Below are positions 37,208 through 46,011 of a DNA stretch of 64,000 nucleotides, one piece after another (position 1 is the first letter of the stretch; each line of letters begins with the position of its first letter). Source of the stretch: DASUKM01 sp036278735 (GTDB lineage Bacteria; Acidobacteriota; Vicinamibacteria; Vicinamibacterales; 2-12-FULL-66-21); contig DASUKM010000044.1 in assembly GCA_036278735.1 (NCBI GenBank), positions 1-64,000 of the forward strand. Direction: 5' to 3'. The translations under genes were made by a program, and so were the position numbers. Under the pieces are notes generated by a model. The model was not told where the DNA came from. It searched no databases and saw nothing but the letters and a program-made list of their open reading frames with translations.

Positions 37208-38989
37208 ATGGCACAGGATCTTTCGCGCCGGGCGCTCCTGAAAACGATCGGCCTGGCGGGCGCGGGTGCGCTGCTCCCGCCACATCCGGCCACCGCGGCG
37301 CCGCGCCTGCCGCAAGCGCCGCAGATCGCGGACGGCACCATCGAGCCGCTCGTCTCGACGAGCGCCGTCTACGTGCCGCCCCGCGGCCGCGGGTTCATGA
37401 AATTCAGCTACGACTTTCCCGAGCCGTCGGTGCATTTCGCGGGCTACCAGTTCGGGTTCCTGATCTTCACCTACGAGAACGCGTACGGCCTCGACCGCGA
37501 CGCGATGACCGCGAGCATCGACGGCGATCGCCTGGAGCTGACCTGCAGCCGATTCGTCTGGGCCGGCGGGCAGCAGCCCGCGGCGGGGCGCCTGCACGCG
37601 ACCTTCACGCGCGCGGGCGCTCTGGTGGACTGGTCGGCGTCGGTCGACATGGATCGGCCGGTCAAGACGGTCACCACCGTGATCCGCGGCGTCCCGCGCG
37701 GCCGGGTGTCCGCCGCGGGCGGGACGCCGTTCGATCCGCGCGACAACGAACTGCTCTTCGGGTATCCGTTCTCCGCCGGCGATCTCAACGTGGCCGCCGG
37801 CCTGACGACGCCCCTCGTGATCGTCGAGGAGCCGGACGGCGGCTGCGTGTACGTCTCGTCGCGTGACGACCGCGTGCGCGCCAAGCGCGTGTATCTGCAG
37901 CCGGGAGACGCCGGTTACCGCGTCGAGGCGATCGCGGAATTCGAAGGCTGGGTCCGATCCCCGCGCGTCAGCGTGCCCGCCTGGCGGATCGGGCGAGCGG
38001 CGACGCCCGAGGCGGCCGTCGGCGATCACTATCAGCATCTCGAACAGGCGTATCGCCTGCCGGCGTTTTCGGAGCGGCCGGACGCGCCGGACTGGATGCG
38101 GAAGATGGCGCTGGCCCTCACGCTCCACGGCACGCACTACACGGGCTACATCTTCAACGACTACGCCCGCATGCTCGAGATCCTGCGCTGGATCGCGACC
38201 CGCATCCCCGCCGATCGCGTGCTCGCCTTCGTTGCGGCCTGGGACGGACGCTACTACTGGAATTACCCGCTCTACCGGGCCGACGACCGCATGGGCGGCG
38301 AGGCAGGCTTCCGCGAACTGATGACCGCCGGCCGCGATCTCGGCTTCCACATGATGCCGATGTTCGGCACCAACGCCGCCAATCGCGAGCAGCCCGGCTG
38401 GGCGGCCATTGCCGACGCTGCGACCGCCAAAATCGACGGCGACCCGATGTCGCTGAATTGGGTCGACTGGGACAACGACCGCCACATGGAGGGCTGGCTC
38501 GCGTACATGAACGTCGGCGTCCCGTCGTGGCGGCGCTGGCTGACCGGGCGGATCGCCGATGCCATCGATCGGTACAATCCCGACGCCTACTTTCTCGACA
38601 TCGCCGGCGGCTGGACGAACAATCCCAACGCCGACATGCACGAAGGGCTGCGCGCGATGATCCTCGATCTCCGCCGGCGGTATCCGCACGTGGCGGTCGT
38701 CGGCGAGATGCACTACGACGCGCTGCTCGAGTTCATCCCGATGTTCCACGCGGGGGGCGGCGGCGCCGTCCAGAAGTACGCGCACTTCTTCCAGCACCTC
38801 AGCCATCCGGCGCCCGGGCGCGGCAGTTCCGGCGTGCACGAGTCCGGCTTCGGCCGATGGAATCCGCAGACGCTGTCGCTCACGCCCAACCAGATCCCGA
38901 CCCTCAACATCGTCGACGACACGTTCGCGAAGTACCGCCAGGAGATGGACGCCGTCGTCCAGGAGGCGCGGCGGAGGGCCGGCCTCTGA
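37208..38989 (+). CDS. Tat-exported hydrolase-like protein of unassigned family
   Basis: 593 aa. Twin-arginine signal DLSRRALLKTIGLAGAGALL. Residues 30-250 look beta-rich. From about 295 a TIM-barrel-like part follows (MALALTLHGTHYTGYIF, VLAFVAAWDGRYYWNYPLY, FHMMPMFGTNAANREQPGW, DAYFLDIAGGWTNNPNADM, HVAVVGEMHYDALLEF). Acidic residues ending predicted strands (FLDIAGG, GEMHY) are typical of glycoside hydrolases, but no named family could be assigned. The start at 37208 is chosen because of the -10 spacing and the position of the Tat signal. It overlaps the kinase gene by CTGA, so the two are cotranslated. Confidence 0.65.
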   Translation: MAQDLSRRALLKTIGLAGAGALLPPHPATAAPRLPQAPQIADGTIEPLVSTSAVYVPPRGRGFMKFSYDFPEPSVHFAGYQFGFLIFTYENAYGLDRDAMTASIDGDRLELTCSRFVWAGGQQPAAGRLHATFTRAGALVDWSASVDMDRPVKTVTTVIRGVPRGRVSAAGGTPFDPRDNELLFGYPFSAGDLNVAAGLTTPLVIVEEPDGGCVYVSSRDDRVRAKRVYLQPGDAGYRVEAIAEFEGWVRSPRVSVPAWRIGRAATPEAAVGDHYQHLEQAYRLPAFSERPDAPDWMRKMALALTLHGTHYTGYIFNDYARMLEILRWIATRIPADRVLAFVAAWDGRYYWNYPLYRADDRMGGEAGFRELMTAGRDLGFHMMPMFGTNAANREQPGWAAIADAATAKIDGDPMSLNWVDWDNDRHMEGWLAYMNVGVPSWRRWLTGRIADAIDRYNPDAYFLDIAGGWTNNPNADMHEGLRAMILDLRRRYPHVAVVGEMHYDALLEFIPMFHAGGGGAVQKYAHFFQHLSHPAPGRGSSGVHESGFGRWNPQTLSLTPNQIPTLNIVDDTFAKYRQEMDAVVQEARRRAGL

Positions 38990-40566
38990 CGCGCGACCTG
39001 TATCTCGGATTCGACGCGAGCACGCAGAGTCTGACGGCGGCGGTGATCGAGGTCGCCGGCGATCGCCGGCGCCTTCGCTTCGAGCACGTCCTGAATTTCG
39101 ATCGCGACTTTCCGCAGTACGGCACGAGCGGCGGCGTGGTTCGCGGGGCCGACCCGCGGGAAGTGTGGTCGTGGCCGCTGATGTGGGCGGAGGCGCTCGA
39201 TCGCATGATGGGAGACGTCCGGGATGCGCTCGGCCCCGACGTCAGCCGCTTGCGCGCCGTCTCTGGCGCCGCCCAGCAGCACGGCAGCGTGTACTGCACG
39301 GCCGCGATGGCGCCGCGGCTCGCGCGGCTCGACCCTGGCCGGCCGCTGTGTCAGCAGTTGGAAGCGGGCCTCTCGCGGCGGCGTGCGCCGGTCTGGCTCG
39401 ACGGCAGCACCACGGAGCAGTGTGCCGCGATCGAGGCAGCCCTCGGGGGGGCGCCGGCCGTGGCGAAGCTGACAGGGTCGCGCGCGTGTGAGCGGTTTAC
39501 GGGTCCGCAGATCCGGCGTTTCTCCGAACGCGATGCCGCCGGATGGGGGACCACGGATCGCGTGCACCTCGTCAGCTCGTTCATGGCGTCGCTGCTCGCC
39601 GGCGCGCACGCGCCCGTCGATTGCGCCGACGCCTCCGGGATGAACCTGATGGATCTGCGGACGTTGCGCTGGGCGTCCGCCGCGCTCGACGCCACCGCGC
39701 CGGATCTCGAGCGCCGCCTGCCCGCCATCGCACCGTCGTCGACGATGGCCGGCGCGCTGTCGCCGTACTGGAGGGCCCGCTACGGCTTCCCCGCCGCGGA
39801 CGTCGTCGTGTGGTCGGGCGACAACCCGTCGAGCCTCGTCGGCGCCGGGCTCGTGACGCCGGGACGTGTCGGCATCTCGCTGGGCACGAGCGACACTGTC
39901 TTCGCAGAACTGCCGCAACCCTTGCCGGTCTCTACGGCCCGCGGCGCCTCGCACCTCTTCGCCTCTCCCACCGGTGGATACATGGGCCTGACGTGCTTCA
40001 GCAACGGATCGCTCGCGCGCGAGGCGGTGCGGGATCAATACGGTCTCGATTGGGCAGGCTTTTCGGCAGCGCTCGCGAACACGCCGGCCGGCAACCGCGG
40101 AGGACTGCTGCGGCCGTGGTTCGTCCCCGAGACGACGCCCGCGGCAGACACTGGCGTGCTCCGGGAGGGACTCGACCCCGACGATGCGGCGGCCAACGTG
40201 CGCGGGGTCGTGGAAGCGCAGATGATGGCGATGGCGAACCACACGGAATGGATCGCGCGCCCGATCGCGCGCATCCACGCGGCGGGAGGGGCCGCGGCCA
40301 ATCCGGCGATCCTGCAGGTGATGGCCGACGTCTTCGGCGCCGACGTCTACCGCGCGGCGGCGGTGAACGCCGCCGCGCTCGGGGCGGCGCTGCGCGCCTT
40401 CGAGGCAGACGCGCGGGCGCACGGACACGCGTGCCCATGGCCCGACGTCGTGGCCGGGCTCACCGATCCGGCGCCAGGATCCCGGATCCGCCCGGTGCCG
40501 GCGCACACGCGGGTCTACGACGATCTGCGACGACGATATGCGGGGTTGGAAGCGCGCCGGGTCTGA
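38986..40566 (+). CDS. FGGY-family carbohydrate kinase (xylulokinase-like), probable CTG start
   Basis: 526 aa. FGGY_N begins with DLYLGFDASTQSLTAAVIE and includes AVSGAAQQHGSVY and DSGAA-type contact residues (CADASGMNLMDLR). FGGY_C includes VVVWSGDNPSSLVGAGL, VGISLGTSDTVFAEL and RIHAAGGAAANPAILQVMADVFG. The pattern is closest to D-xylulokinases. No ATG, GTG or TTG is available before the conserved N-terminus. CTG at 38986 has GGAGGG seven bases upstream, overlaps the preceding stop as CTGA, and would give MTRDLYLGFD. It phosphorylates a pentulose or hexulose in the cytoplasm. Confidence 0.85.
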   Translation: MTRDLYLGFDASTQSLTAAVIEVAGDRRRLRFEHVLNFDRDFPQYGTSGGVVRGADPREVWSWPLMWAEALDRMMGDVRDALGPDVSRLRAVSGAAQQHGSVYCTAAMAPRLARLDPGRPLCQQLEAGLSRRRAPVWLDGSTTEQCAAIEAALGGAPAVAKLTGSRACERFTGPQIRRFSERDAAGWGTTDRVHLVSSFMASLLAGAHAPVDCADASGMNLMDLRTLRWASAALDATAPDLERRLPAIAPSSTMAGALSPYWRARYGFPAADVVVWSGDNPSSLVGAGLVTPGRVGISLGTSDTVFAELPQPLPVSTARGASHLFASPTGGYMGLTCFSNGSLAREAVRDQYGLDWAGFSAALANTPAGNRGGLLRPWFVPETTPAADTGVLREGLDPDDAAANVRGVVEAQMMAMANHTEWIARPIARIHAAGGAAANPAILQVMADVFGADVYRAAAVNAAALGAALRAFEADARAHGHACPWPDVVAGLTDPAPGSRIRPVPAHTRVYDDLRRRYAGLEARRV

Positions 40567-40578
40567 CCCGGCCTGGCC

Positions 40579-40598
40579 GCCGGGTCTAAAGACCCGGC
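40579..40598. repeat. Type-B palindrome between convergent genes
   Basis: GCCGGGTCTAAAGACCCGGC, a perfect palindrome around TCTAAAGA, between the kinase and galM 3' ends, with a decayed second copy (GCCGGGTCTGACCCGGC) touching the kinase stop. Confidence 0.85.
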
Positions 40599-40611
40599 CT
40601 ACGGATCTGAC

Positions 40612-41790
40612 CTACTTCTCGACGCCGAACGTGAACACCGTCTTCGACGAGTACTCCTGCCCGGGACGCAGGATCGTCGACGGGAAGTTCGCGTGGTTCG
40701 GCGAGTCCGGAAAGTGCTGGGTCTCGAGGCAGTACGCGCCGCGATGCCCGTAGACGTGCCCGTGCTTCCCTTTGATGGTGCCGTCCAGGAAGTTGCCGGA
40801 GTAGAACTGCAGGCCCGGTTCGGTGGTGGTGATCGTCAGCGTGCGGCCGGTCTTCGGATCCGACGCCCGCGCCGCCAGCTCGAGCCCCGCGCCGTGGCGG
40901 TTCAGCACCCAGTTGTGGTCGTATCCCTTCCCGTTCTTCAGTTGCACGTTGTCCTCGTCGATGCGCGCCCCGATCGCCGTGGCGGTGCGGAAGTCGAACG
41001 GCGTCCCCGCGACGCTCGCCAGTTCACCGGTAGGGATCGCGTGCTCGTCGACGGGCGTGTAGCGGTCGGCGTTGATCATCAGCGTCTGAGCGAGTACGTC
41101 GCCCGATCCTTCGCCGGCCAGGTTGAAGTAGCTGTGCTGCGTGAGGTTGACCGGCGTCGCCTTGTCCGTCGTGGCGTGATAGTCGACCTCGAGCGCGTTG
41201 GCAGGCGTCAGCGTGTAGGTCACGCGGACGCGCAGCGTGCCGGGATAACCCTCTTCGCCGTCGGGGCTCGTGCGGGTGTAGATCACGCCGACGCCGCCCG
41301 CATTCTGGAACGGCTCCCCCGCCCAGAGCCGCTTGTCGAACCCGCGATTGCCGCCGTGCAGATGATTCGGGCCGTCGTTGGTCGCCAGCGTGTACGTCTT
41401 GCCGTCGAGCGTGAATCGTCCGTGCGCGATCCGGTTGCCGTATCGCCCGATGATCGCGCCGAAATACGGGGGCGGCGTGGCGACATAGTCTTCGGGGGAC
41501 GCCAGACCGAGTACGATATCGCCGGGATGTCCGGCACGATCCGGCACCTCGAGCGACAGGATCACCCCGCCGTAGGTCATCGTCCGGATGCGCACGCCGT
41601 GCGCATTCGTGAGGGTGAAGATCTCGATCGGCTTGCCGTCGACCATGGCGGACGTCGTCGTGCGCGTCACGGAGGCCCCTTTCGCCGGCGCGGCCGGCGT
41701 TCCCTGTCCGGCGCCCGCCACGCTCTGGACGGCGAGGGCGGCTCCGGCGAGCAGCAGCCAGGGGGACCGACGTGCGGGATGGCGATGCAT
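40612..41790 (-). CDS. galM: Aldose 1-epimerase, exported
   Basis: 392 aa. Signal peptide SPWLLLAGAALAVQSVAGAG. GalM fold markers: NAHGVRIRTMTYGGVI, YFGAIIGRYGNRI, NDGPNHLHGGNRGFDKRLW, NLTQHSYFNLAG (catalytic His) and CLETQHFPDSPNHANFPS with the general-base Glu. It interconverts alpha and beta anomers of aldoses; here it works on sugars released outside the cytoplasm. On the minus strand a TACAAT box ends six bases before the ATG, so a leaderless transcript is expected. Divergent from the peroxiredoxin gene. Confidence 0.95.
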   Translation of the reverse strand: MHRHPARRSPWLLLAGAALAVQSVAGAGQGTPAAPAKGASVTRTTTSAMVDGKPIEIFTLTNAHGVRIRTMTYGGVILSLEVPDRAGHPGDIVLGLASPEDYVATPPPYFGAIIGRYGNRIAHGRFTLDGKTYTLATNDGPNHLHGGNRGFDKRLWAGEPFQNAGGVGVIYTRTSPDGEEGYPGTLRVRVTYTLTPANALEVDYHATTDKATPVNLTQHSYFNLAGEGSGDVLAQTLMINADRYTPVDEHAIPTGELASVAGTPFDFRTATAIGARIDEDNVQLKNGKGYDHNWVLNRHGAGLELAARASDPKTGRTLTITTTEPGLQFYSGNFLDGTIKGKHGHVYGHRGAYCLETQHFPDSPNHANFPSTILRPGQEYSSKTVFTFGVEK

Positions 41791-41796
41791 CGGCGG

Positions 41797-41825
41797 ATTG
41801 TAAACGATCGGCCGGCGGGTATGAT
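41797..41825. promoter_or_regulatory. Divergent galM / peroxiredoxin promoters
   Basis: Plus strand: TTGTAA (41798-41803), 16-bp spacer, TATGAT (41820-41825), then AAGGAG and the ATG at 41845. Minus strand: TACAAT (41802-41797) lies six bases from the galM ATG. The forward -35 and reverse -10 are the same DNA, so polymerase cannot occupy both at once. Confidence 0.55.
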
Positions 41826-41844
41826 CGGATCAAGGAGAACACAT

Positions 41845-42438
41845 ATGAGACGGCTTCTCGTTGGCATCCTCTTGTCGGGTGTGATGGCGATTCCGGCGTT
41901 CGCCGCGTTGAAGACAGGTGAAAAGGCGCCGGACTTTTCGGCGGAGGCGTCCCTCGCCGGCAAACAGTTCAGCTTTTCGCTCCAGGACGCGCTGAAGAAG
42001 GGGCCGGTCGTGGTCTACTTCTACCCGTCCGCGTTCACGGGCGGCTGCAATCTCGAAGCCCACACGTTTGCCGAGAACAAGTCGAAGTTCGATGCGGCGG
42101 GCGCCTCGATCATCGGCGTGTCGCGCGACAGCCTCCAGCGGCTCAACGCCTTCTCGGCCGACCCGCAGTACTGCGCCGGCAAGATTCCTGTCGCCTCCGA
42201 CGCGAACGGCGCGATTGCCGACTCGTACGGCCTGAAGAAGATGGCGCTGAAACCGGGCATGAAGGACTCGCGCGGCGTGACGATCGATCACGACTTCACG
42301 GAACGCACCACGTTCGTCGTGCGCCCCGACGGCACGATTGCCGCGGTGTTTTCGAGCGCCGCCGACAAGATCAATCCGGCCGAGCACGTCATGAAGGCGC
42401 TGGCGGTCGTCCAGCAGCTCGCCGGCGCGGCCCGGTAG
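41845..42438 (+). CDS. Exported peroxiredoxin (AhpC/TSA, PrxQ-like)
   Basis: 197 aa. Signal peptide MRRLLVGILLSGVMAIPAFA. The thioredoxin-like domain has GEKAPDFSAEASL, VVVYFYPSAFTGGCNLEA with the peroxidatic Cys at about 68, GVSRDSLQRLNAF and a second Cys at about 110 that may resolve the sulfenic acid. It reduces peroxides in the periplasm. AAGGAG sits eight bases before the ATG. It reads towards the ABC transporter genes but is separated from them by 90 bp. Confidence 0.93.
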   Translation: MRRLLVGILLSGVMAIPAFAALKTGEKAPDFSAEASLAGKQFSFSLQDALKKGPVVVYFYPSAFTGGCNLEAHTFAENKSKFDAAGASIIGVSRDSLQRLNAFSADPQYCAGKIPVASDANGAIADSYGLKKMALKPGMKDSRGVTIDHDFTERTTFVVRPDGTIAAVFSSAADKINPAEHVMKALAVVQQLAGAAR

Positions 42439-42528
42439 CGGCAGTCTCGCACGGCCGGGGGACCCCGCCTCCGGCCTGTCGGGATTGGCGCGCGAACGCG
42501 CTCCTCACGTAACATCTCCGCACCGATC

Positions 42529-44025
42529 ATGCCCGGGCTGGCCTTTCATGCGGTGACGAAGTCGTTCGGCGCCGTCCGGGCGCTGCGGGGCGTCTCCTTC
42601 TCGGTCGACGAGGGGGAGGCGCACGCGCTGGTCGGGGAAAACGGCGCCGGCAAGTCGACGCTGCTGAAAATCCTCGCGGGCATTCAGCGTCCCGACGCCG
42701 GCGAGGTGTCGTGGCAGGGGCTCCGGCTCGATCTCGCGACGCCGCGCGAAGCGCTCGAGCGCGGCATCGGCATGGTCTATCAGGAGATGCTCTGCTTCCC
42801 GAACCTCACGGTGACGGGCAACATCTTCGCCGGGCGCGAGCTCACCCGCTTCGGCCGTCTGCGGCATGCGGCGATGCACGCGCGCACGCGCGTTCTCCTC
42901 GACGACCTGCACCTGCCGGTGTCTCCCAGGGCCATCGCCGGCGGCCTGTCGGCGGCGCACCGGCAACTCCTGCAGGTGGCGCGCGCGCTCGCCTTCGAGT
43001 GCCGCATCCTGGTTCTCGACGAGCCCACCACCGCCCTCACCGACGCGGAAGCGGACCACCTCTTCGCGATTCTCGAGCGCCTCCGGACGCGCGGCGTCAC
43101 GCTGCTCTACGTCTCGCACCGGCTTCCGGAGGTCTTCCGCCTCTGCGATCGCCTCACCGTCCTGCGGGACGGCGCCCTCGTCGGCACGTTCGCGCGCGCC
43201 GACGTCACGCCGGACGACATCGTGCGCGCGATGGTGGGGCGGGACCTGCCGCCGCGCACCGCCACGACCGCCGCGGCGAGTGACGGCGGTGTGCCAGCGC
43301 TCGCGCTCGATCGCCTGACCCGTCCGCCGGCCTTCCGCGACGTCACCTTGTCGGTGGCGCGCGGCGAGATCGTCGGGTTGTTCGGGATGGTCGGCTCGGG
43401 ACGCTCGGAGCTGCTCGAAACGGTCTTCGGCCTGCATGCGCCGCGCAGCGGCACGATGCACGTGGACGGCGCCGTCGTGACGCCGCGATCGCCCCGCGAC
43501 GCCGCCCGGGCGGGGATCGCGCTCGTGCCGGAGGAGCGCCAGCGCCAGGGCCTCTTCTTCAACCTGAGCCTCCGGCACAACCTGGTGCTGCCCGATCGAA
43601 CCCTGCACGGGCGCGTGCTCGTGCACGCCGGACCCGAGAAGCGCGAGGCGAGCGACCTGCTGCGCGACTGGCACATTCGCGCGCCGGGTATCGAGGCGGC
43701 GCCGGACAGCCTGAGCGGCGGCAATCAGCAGAAGGTCGTGCTCGCCAAATGGCTCGCGACCCGGCCGCGCGTCCTCCTGCTCGACGAACCGACGAAGGGA
43801 GTGGACGTCGGCGCCAAGTTCGAGATCCACGAGATCGTCCGGCGCGAGGCGGCGCGCGGCGTGGGTTGCCTCGTCGCCTCGAGCGATCTGCCCGAAGTGC
43901 TCTCGCTCGTCCACCGCATCGTCGTCATGCGCGAGGGGCGCATCCAGGGAGAGATGTCCGCCGCCGCCGCCACCGAGGAAGCCGTGATGCGGCTGGCGAC
44001 CCACGAGGCGAGGCACGCCTCGTGA
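42529..44025 (+). CDS. Sugar ABC transporter ATP-binding protein (two ATPase modules)
   Basis: 498 aa with two tandem ABC cassettes, as in RbsA, XylG and AraG. The first has Walker A GENGAGKST, an unusual signature region LSAAHRQLLQVARA, and Walker B ILVLDEPTTAL. The second has the degenerate Walker A GMVGSGRSELLE typical of this class, the signature LSGGNQQKVVLAKWL and LLLDEPTKGVDVG. It powers import of a monosaccharide with the permease and lipoprotein encoded next. The stop overlaps the permease GTG start as GTGA. Confidence 0.95.
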   Translation: MPGLAFHAVTKSFGAVRALRGVSFSVDEGEAHALVGENGAGKSTLLKILAGIQRPDAGEVSWQGLRLDLATPREALERGIGMVYQEMLCFPNLTVTGNIFAGRELTRFGRLRHAAMHARTRVLLDDLHLPVSPRAIAGGLSAAHRQLLQVARALAFECRILVLDEPTTALTDAEADHLFAILERLRTRGVTLLYVSHRLPEVFRLCDRLTVLRDGALVGTFARADVTPDDIVRAMVGRDLPPRTATTAAASDGGVPALALDRLTRPPAFRDVTLSVARGEIVGLFGMVGSGRSELLETVFGLHAPRSGTMHVDGAVVTPRSPRDAARAGIALVPEERQRQGLFFNLSLRHNLVLPDRTLHGRVLVHAGPEKREASDLLRDWHIRAPGIEAAPDSLSGGNQQKVVLAKWLATRPRVLLLDEPTKGVDVGAKFEIHEIVRREAARGVGCLVASSDLPEVLSLVHRIVVMREGRIQGEMSAAAATEEAVMRLATHEARHAS

Positions 44026-44987
44026 GCAAGCTGTGGCAGGTTCGCGAACTGAGCACTGTCGCGATTCTCGCCGTCGAAATCATTTTCTTCACGTGGTATC
44101 TGTGGCCCGCCGGCGATCGCCCGCACCCGTTCCTCAATGCCGGCAACGCGCTGCTGATCCTGAAGTACTCGTCGATCTACGGGATTGCCGCGATCGGCGC
44201 GGCGATGGTGATCATCGCCGGAGGGATCGATCTGGCCCCGGGGGCCGTCATCGCGCTGACGAGCGTGGTGACGGGCGGCCTCTACGTCTCCGGCGGCTGG
44301 TCGCTCGGCGCGTCGATGACGGCGGGGCTGCTCGCCGGGCTCGCCTGCGGCCTGCTGAGCGCCGTGCTCGTCACCGCGACGCGCCTGCCCCCCTTCATCG
44401 CCACGCTTGGCGTGATGGGGATCGCCCGCGGCGCCGCGTTCATCATCACCGAGGGGGCCTACTTCGACGTCTCGAGCCATCTCGTCGGCGGCTGGCGCCC
44501 GCTCGGCCTTCCGGCCGACTGGGTCGCGCCGATCGCGATGTTCGCGCTCGCGCTCCTGTTCCAATGGCTGATGACCGCGTTTCAGTGGGGGCGCGCCGTG
44601 TTTGCCATCGGCGGCAACGAGACCGCCGCGCTCTTCTCCGGGATCGCCGTCAACCGGGTCAAGGCCTCGGTGTACGCGCTCGCCGGCCTGCTGGCGGGCG
44701 TATCGGGCGTCGTGCTCGTCGTCGTGCAGGGACAGGGGAAGGCGGATCTCGCAAACGGCTACGAACTCGATATCATCGCGTCGGCGGTGGTCGGCGGCGC
44801 GAGCCTCTCGGGCGGCCGAGGCTCGGTGATCGGCGCCGTGCTCGGGACGCTGATCTTCGGCGTCCTCCGGAACGCCCTGCCCCAGATTCCGGGCGCGACG
44901 TTCTACGATCGCCTGATCGTCGGCGTGGTCGTGATCGTCATCGTCGTGATGGACCAGATGCTGCTGACGCGACGGCGCACGGGATAG
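44022..44987 (+). CDS. Sugar ABC transporter permease (RbsC-like)
   Basis: 321 aa with about ten helices. IGAAMVIIAGGIDLAPGAVIAL, PPFIATLGVMGIARGAAFI, GGNETAALFSGIAVNRVKASVYALAGLLAG and DIIASAVVGGASLSGGRGSV are hallmarks of the RbsC/XylH/AraH family. It starts with GTG at 44022, overlapping the ATPase stop. The stop codon is the first base group of a four-unit GGCTTTR heptamer array. Confidence 0.95.
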   Translation: MSKLWQVRELSTVAILAVEIIFFTWYLWPAGDRPHPFLNAGNALLILKYSSIYGIAAIGAAMVIIAGGIDLAPGAVIALTSVVTGGLYVSGGWSLGASMTAGLLAGLACGLLSAVLVTATRLPPFIATLGVMGIARGAAFIITEGAYFDVSSHLVGGWRPLGLPADWVAPIAMFALALLFQWLMTAFQWGRAVFAIGGNETAALFSGIAVNRVKASVYALAGLLAGVSGVVLVVVQGQGKADLANGYELDIIASAVVGGASLSGGRGSVIGAVLGTLIFGVLRNALPQIPGATFYDRLIVGVVVIVIVVMDQMLLTRRRTG

Positions 44988-45014
44988 GCTTTGGGCTTTG
45001 GGCTTTAGGCTTTA
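44987..45014. repeat. Heptamer tandem array, GGCTTTG/GGCTTTA
   Basis: Four 7-bp units fill the gap between the permease stop and the GGAG ribosome site of the lipoprotein gene, so the array sits within the operon transcript. Confidence 0.8.
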
Positions 45015-45023
45015 GGAGATCGC

Positions 45024-45983
45024 ATGAAACGCGCAACGTCGATGTGTGGCGCCCTGCTCCTCGCGGGTGCGGTTGTGGCGTGCGGCGGACGCAGCGCGAC
45101 TCAGGGACCCCGGACACTCAGGTTCGCCGTGATTCCGAAGTCGCTCGACCTGCCCGTCTTCAATTACGCGAAGATTGGCGCGGAACGGGAGGCCAAGGCG
45201 CTGGGCAACGTCCAGATCCTCTGGAATGCTCCGACCAGCGCCGACCAGCTCGCCCAGAAGGAGATCCTCGAATCCTTCATCACGCAGCACGTCGACGGGA
45301 TTGCCATCTCGTCGCTCAACGGCGACTTCCTGGCGTCGACGATCGATCGGGCTGTCGATGCCGGCATTCCGGTGGTGACGTGGGACTCGGACGCCCCGAC
45401 GTCGAAGCGCCTCGCGTTCTACGGCGTCGACGACGTGGCGGCGGGACGGATCATCGGGGAGCAGGCGGTCAAGCTGCTCGGGGGCAAGGGAACGGTCGCG
45501 ATCATCACGAGCCTCGGCGCGACGAATCTCGAGCGGCGTCTGAACGGCATCAAGGAAGTGCTCGCGAAGAACCCCGGCATCCGGGTGGTCGAGACCTACG
45601 ACATCAAGGAGGATCCGGTGCGCTGCGCCGAGATGATCGCCGCCGGCACGAACCGCTATCCCGATCTGGGGGCGTGGCTGTCGGTCGGCGGCTGGCCGGT
45701 GTTCACGCGCAACGCGCTCGCGCCGGTCGACCCGGCGAAGACGAAGGTCATCTCGTTCGATACGATCCAGCCGGCGATCGACCTGCTGAAAGCGGGCAAG
45801 GTGCAGGTGCTGATCGGCCAGAAGTACTTCGGCTGGGGACGGGAGCCGGTGAAGCTGCTCTACGACGCGGTCCACGGCAAGAAGCCGGCCTCGCCGATCA
45901 TCGACTCCGGCGTGGACGTCGTGACGAAGGACAACGTGGACGCGTATCTGCAGCAGTGGACGAAGATGGAAAGCGGAAGCTGA
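45024..45983 (+). CDS. Sugar-binding lipoprotein of the ABC transporter
   Basis: 319 aa. Lipoprotein signal ending AGAVVACGG, with the lipid-anchor Cys at about 20. The type I periplasmic-binding fold is visible as LRFAVIPKSLDLPVFNYAKIGAEREA, HVDGIAISSLNGDF, VDAGIPVVTWDSDAP, YGVDDVAAGRIIGEQAVKLLGG and ISFDTIQPAIDLLKAGKVQVLIGQ, as in the ribose/xylose/arabinose binding proteins. It catches the sugar for the permease. Only 28 bp separate its stop from the stop of the convergent HAD gene. Confidence 0.95.
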   Translation: MKRATSMCGALLLAGAVVACGGRSATQGPRTLRFAVIPKSLDLPVFNYAKIGAEREAKALGNVQILWNAPTSADQLAQKEILESFITQHVDGIAISSLNGDFLASTIDRAVDAGIPVVTWDSDAPTSKRLAFYGVDDVAAGRIIGEQAVKLLGGKGTVAIITSLGATNLERRLNGIKEVLAKNPGIRVVETYDIKEDPVRCAEMIAAGTNRYPDLGAWLSVGGWPVFTRNALAPVDPAKTKVISFDTIQPAIDLLKAGKVQVLIGQKYFGWGREPVKLLYDAVHGKKPASPIIDSGVDVVTKDNVDAYLQQWTKMESGS

Positions 45984-46011
45984 GGCCCACCGATTGCACG
46001 GATGACACGGC

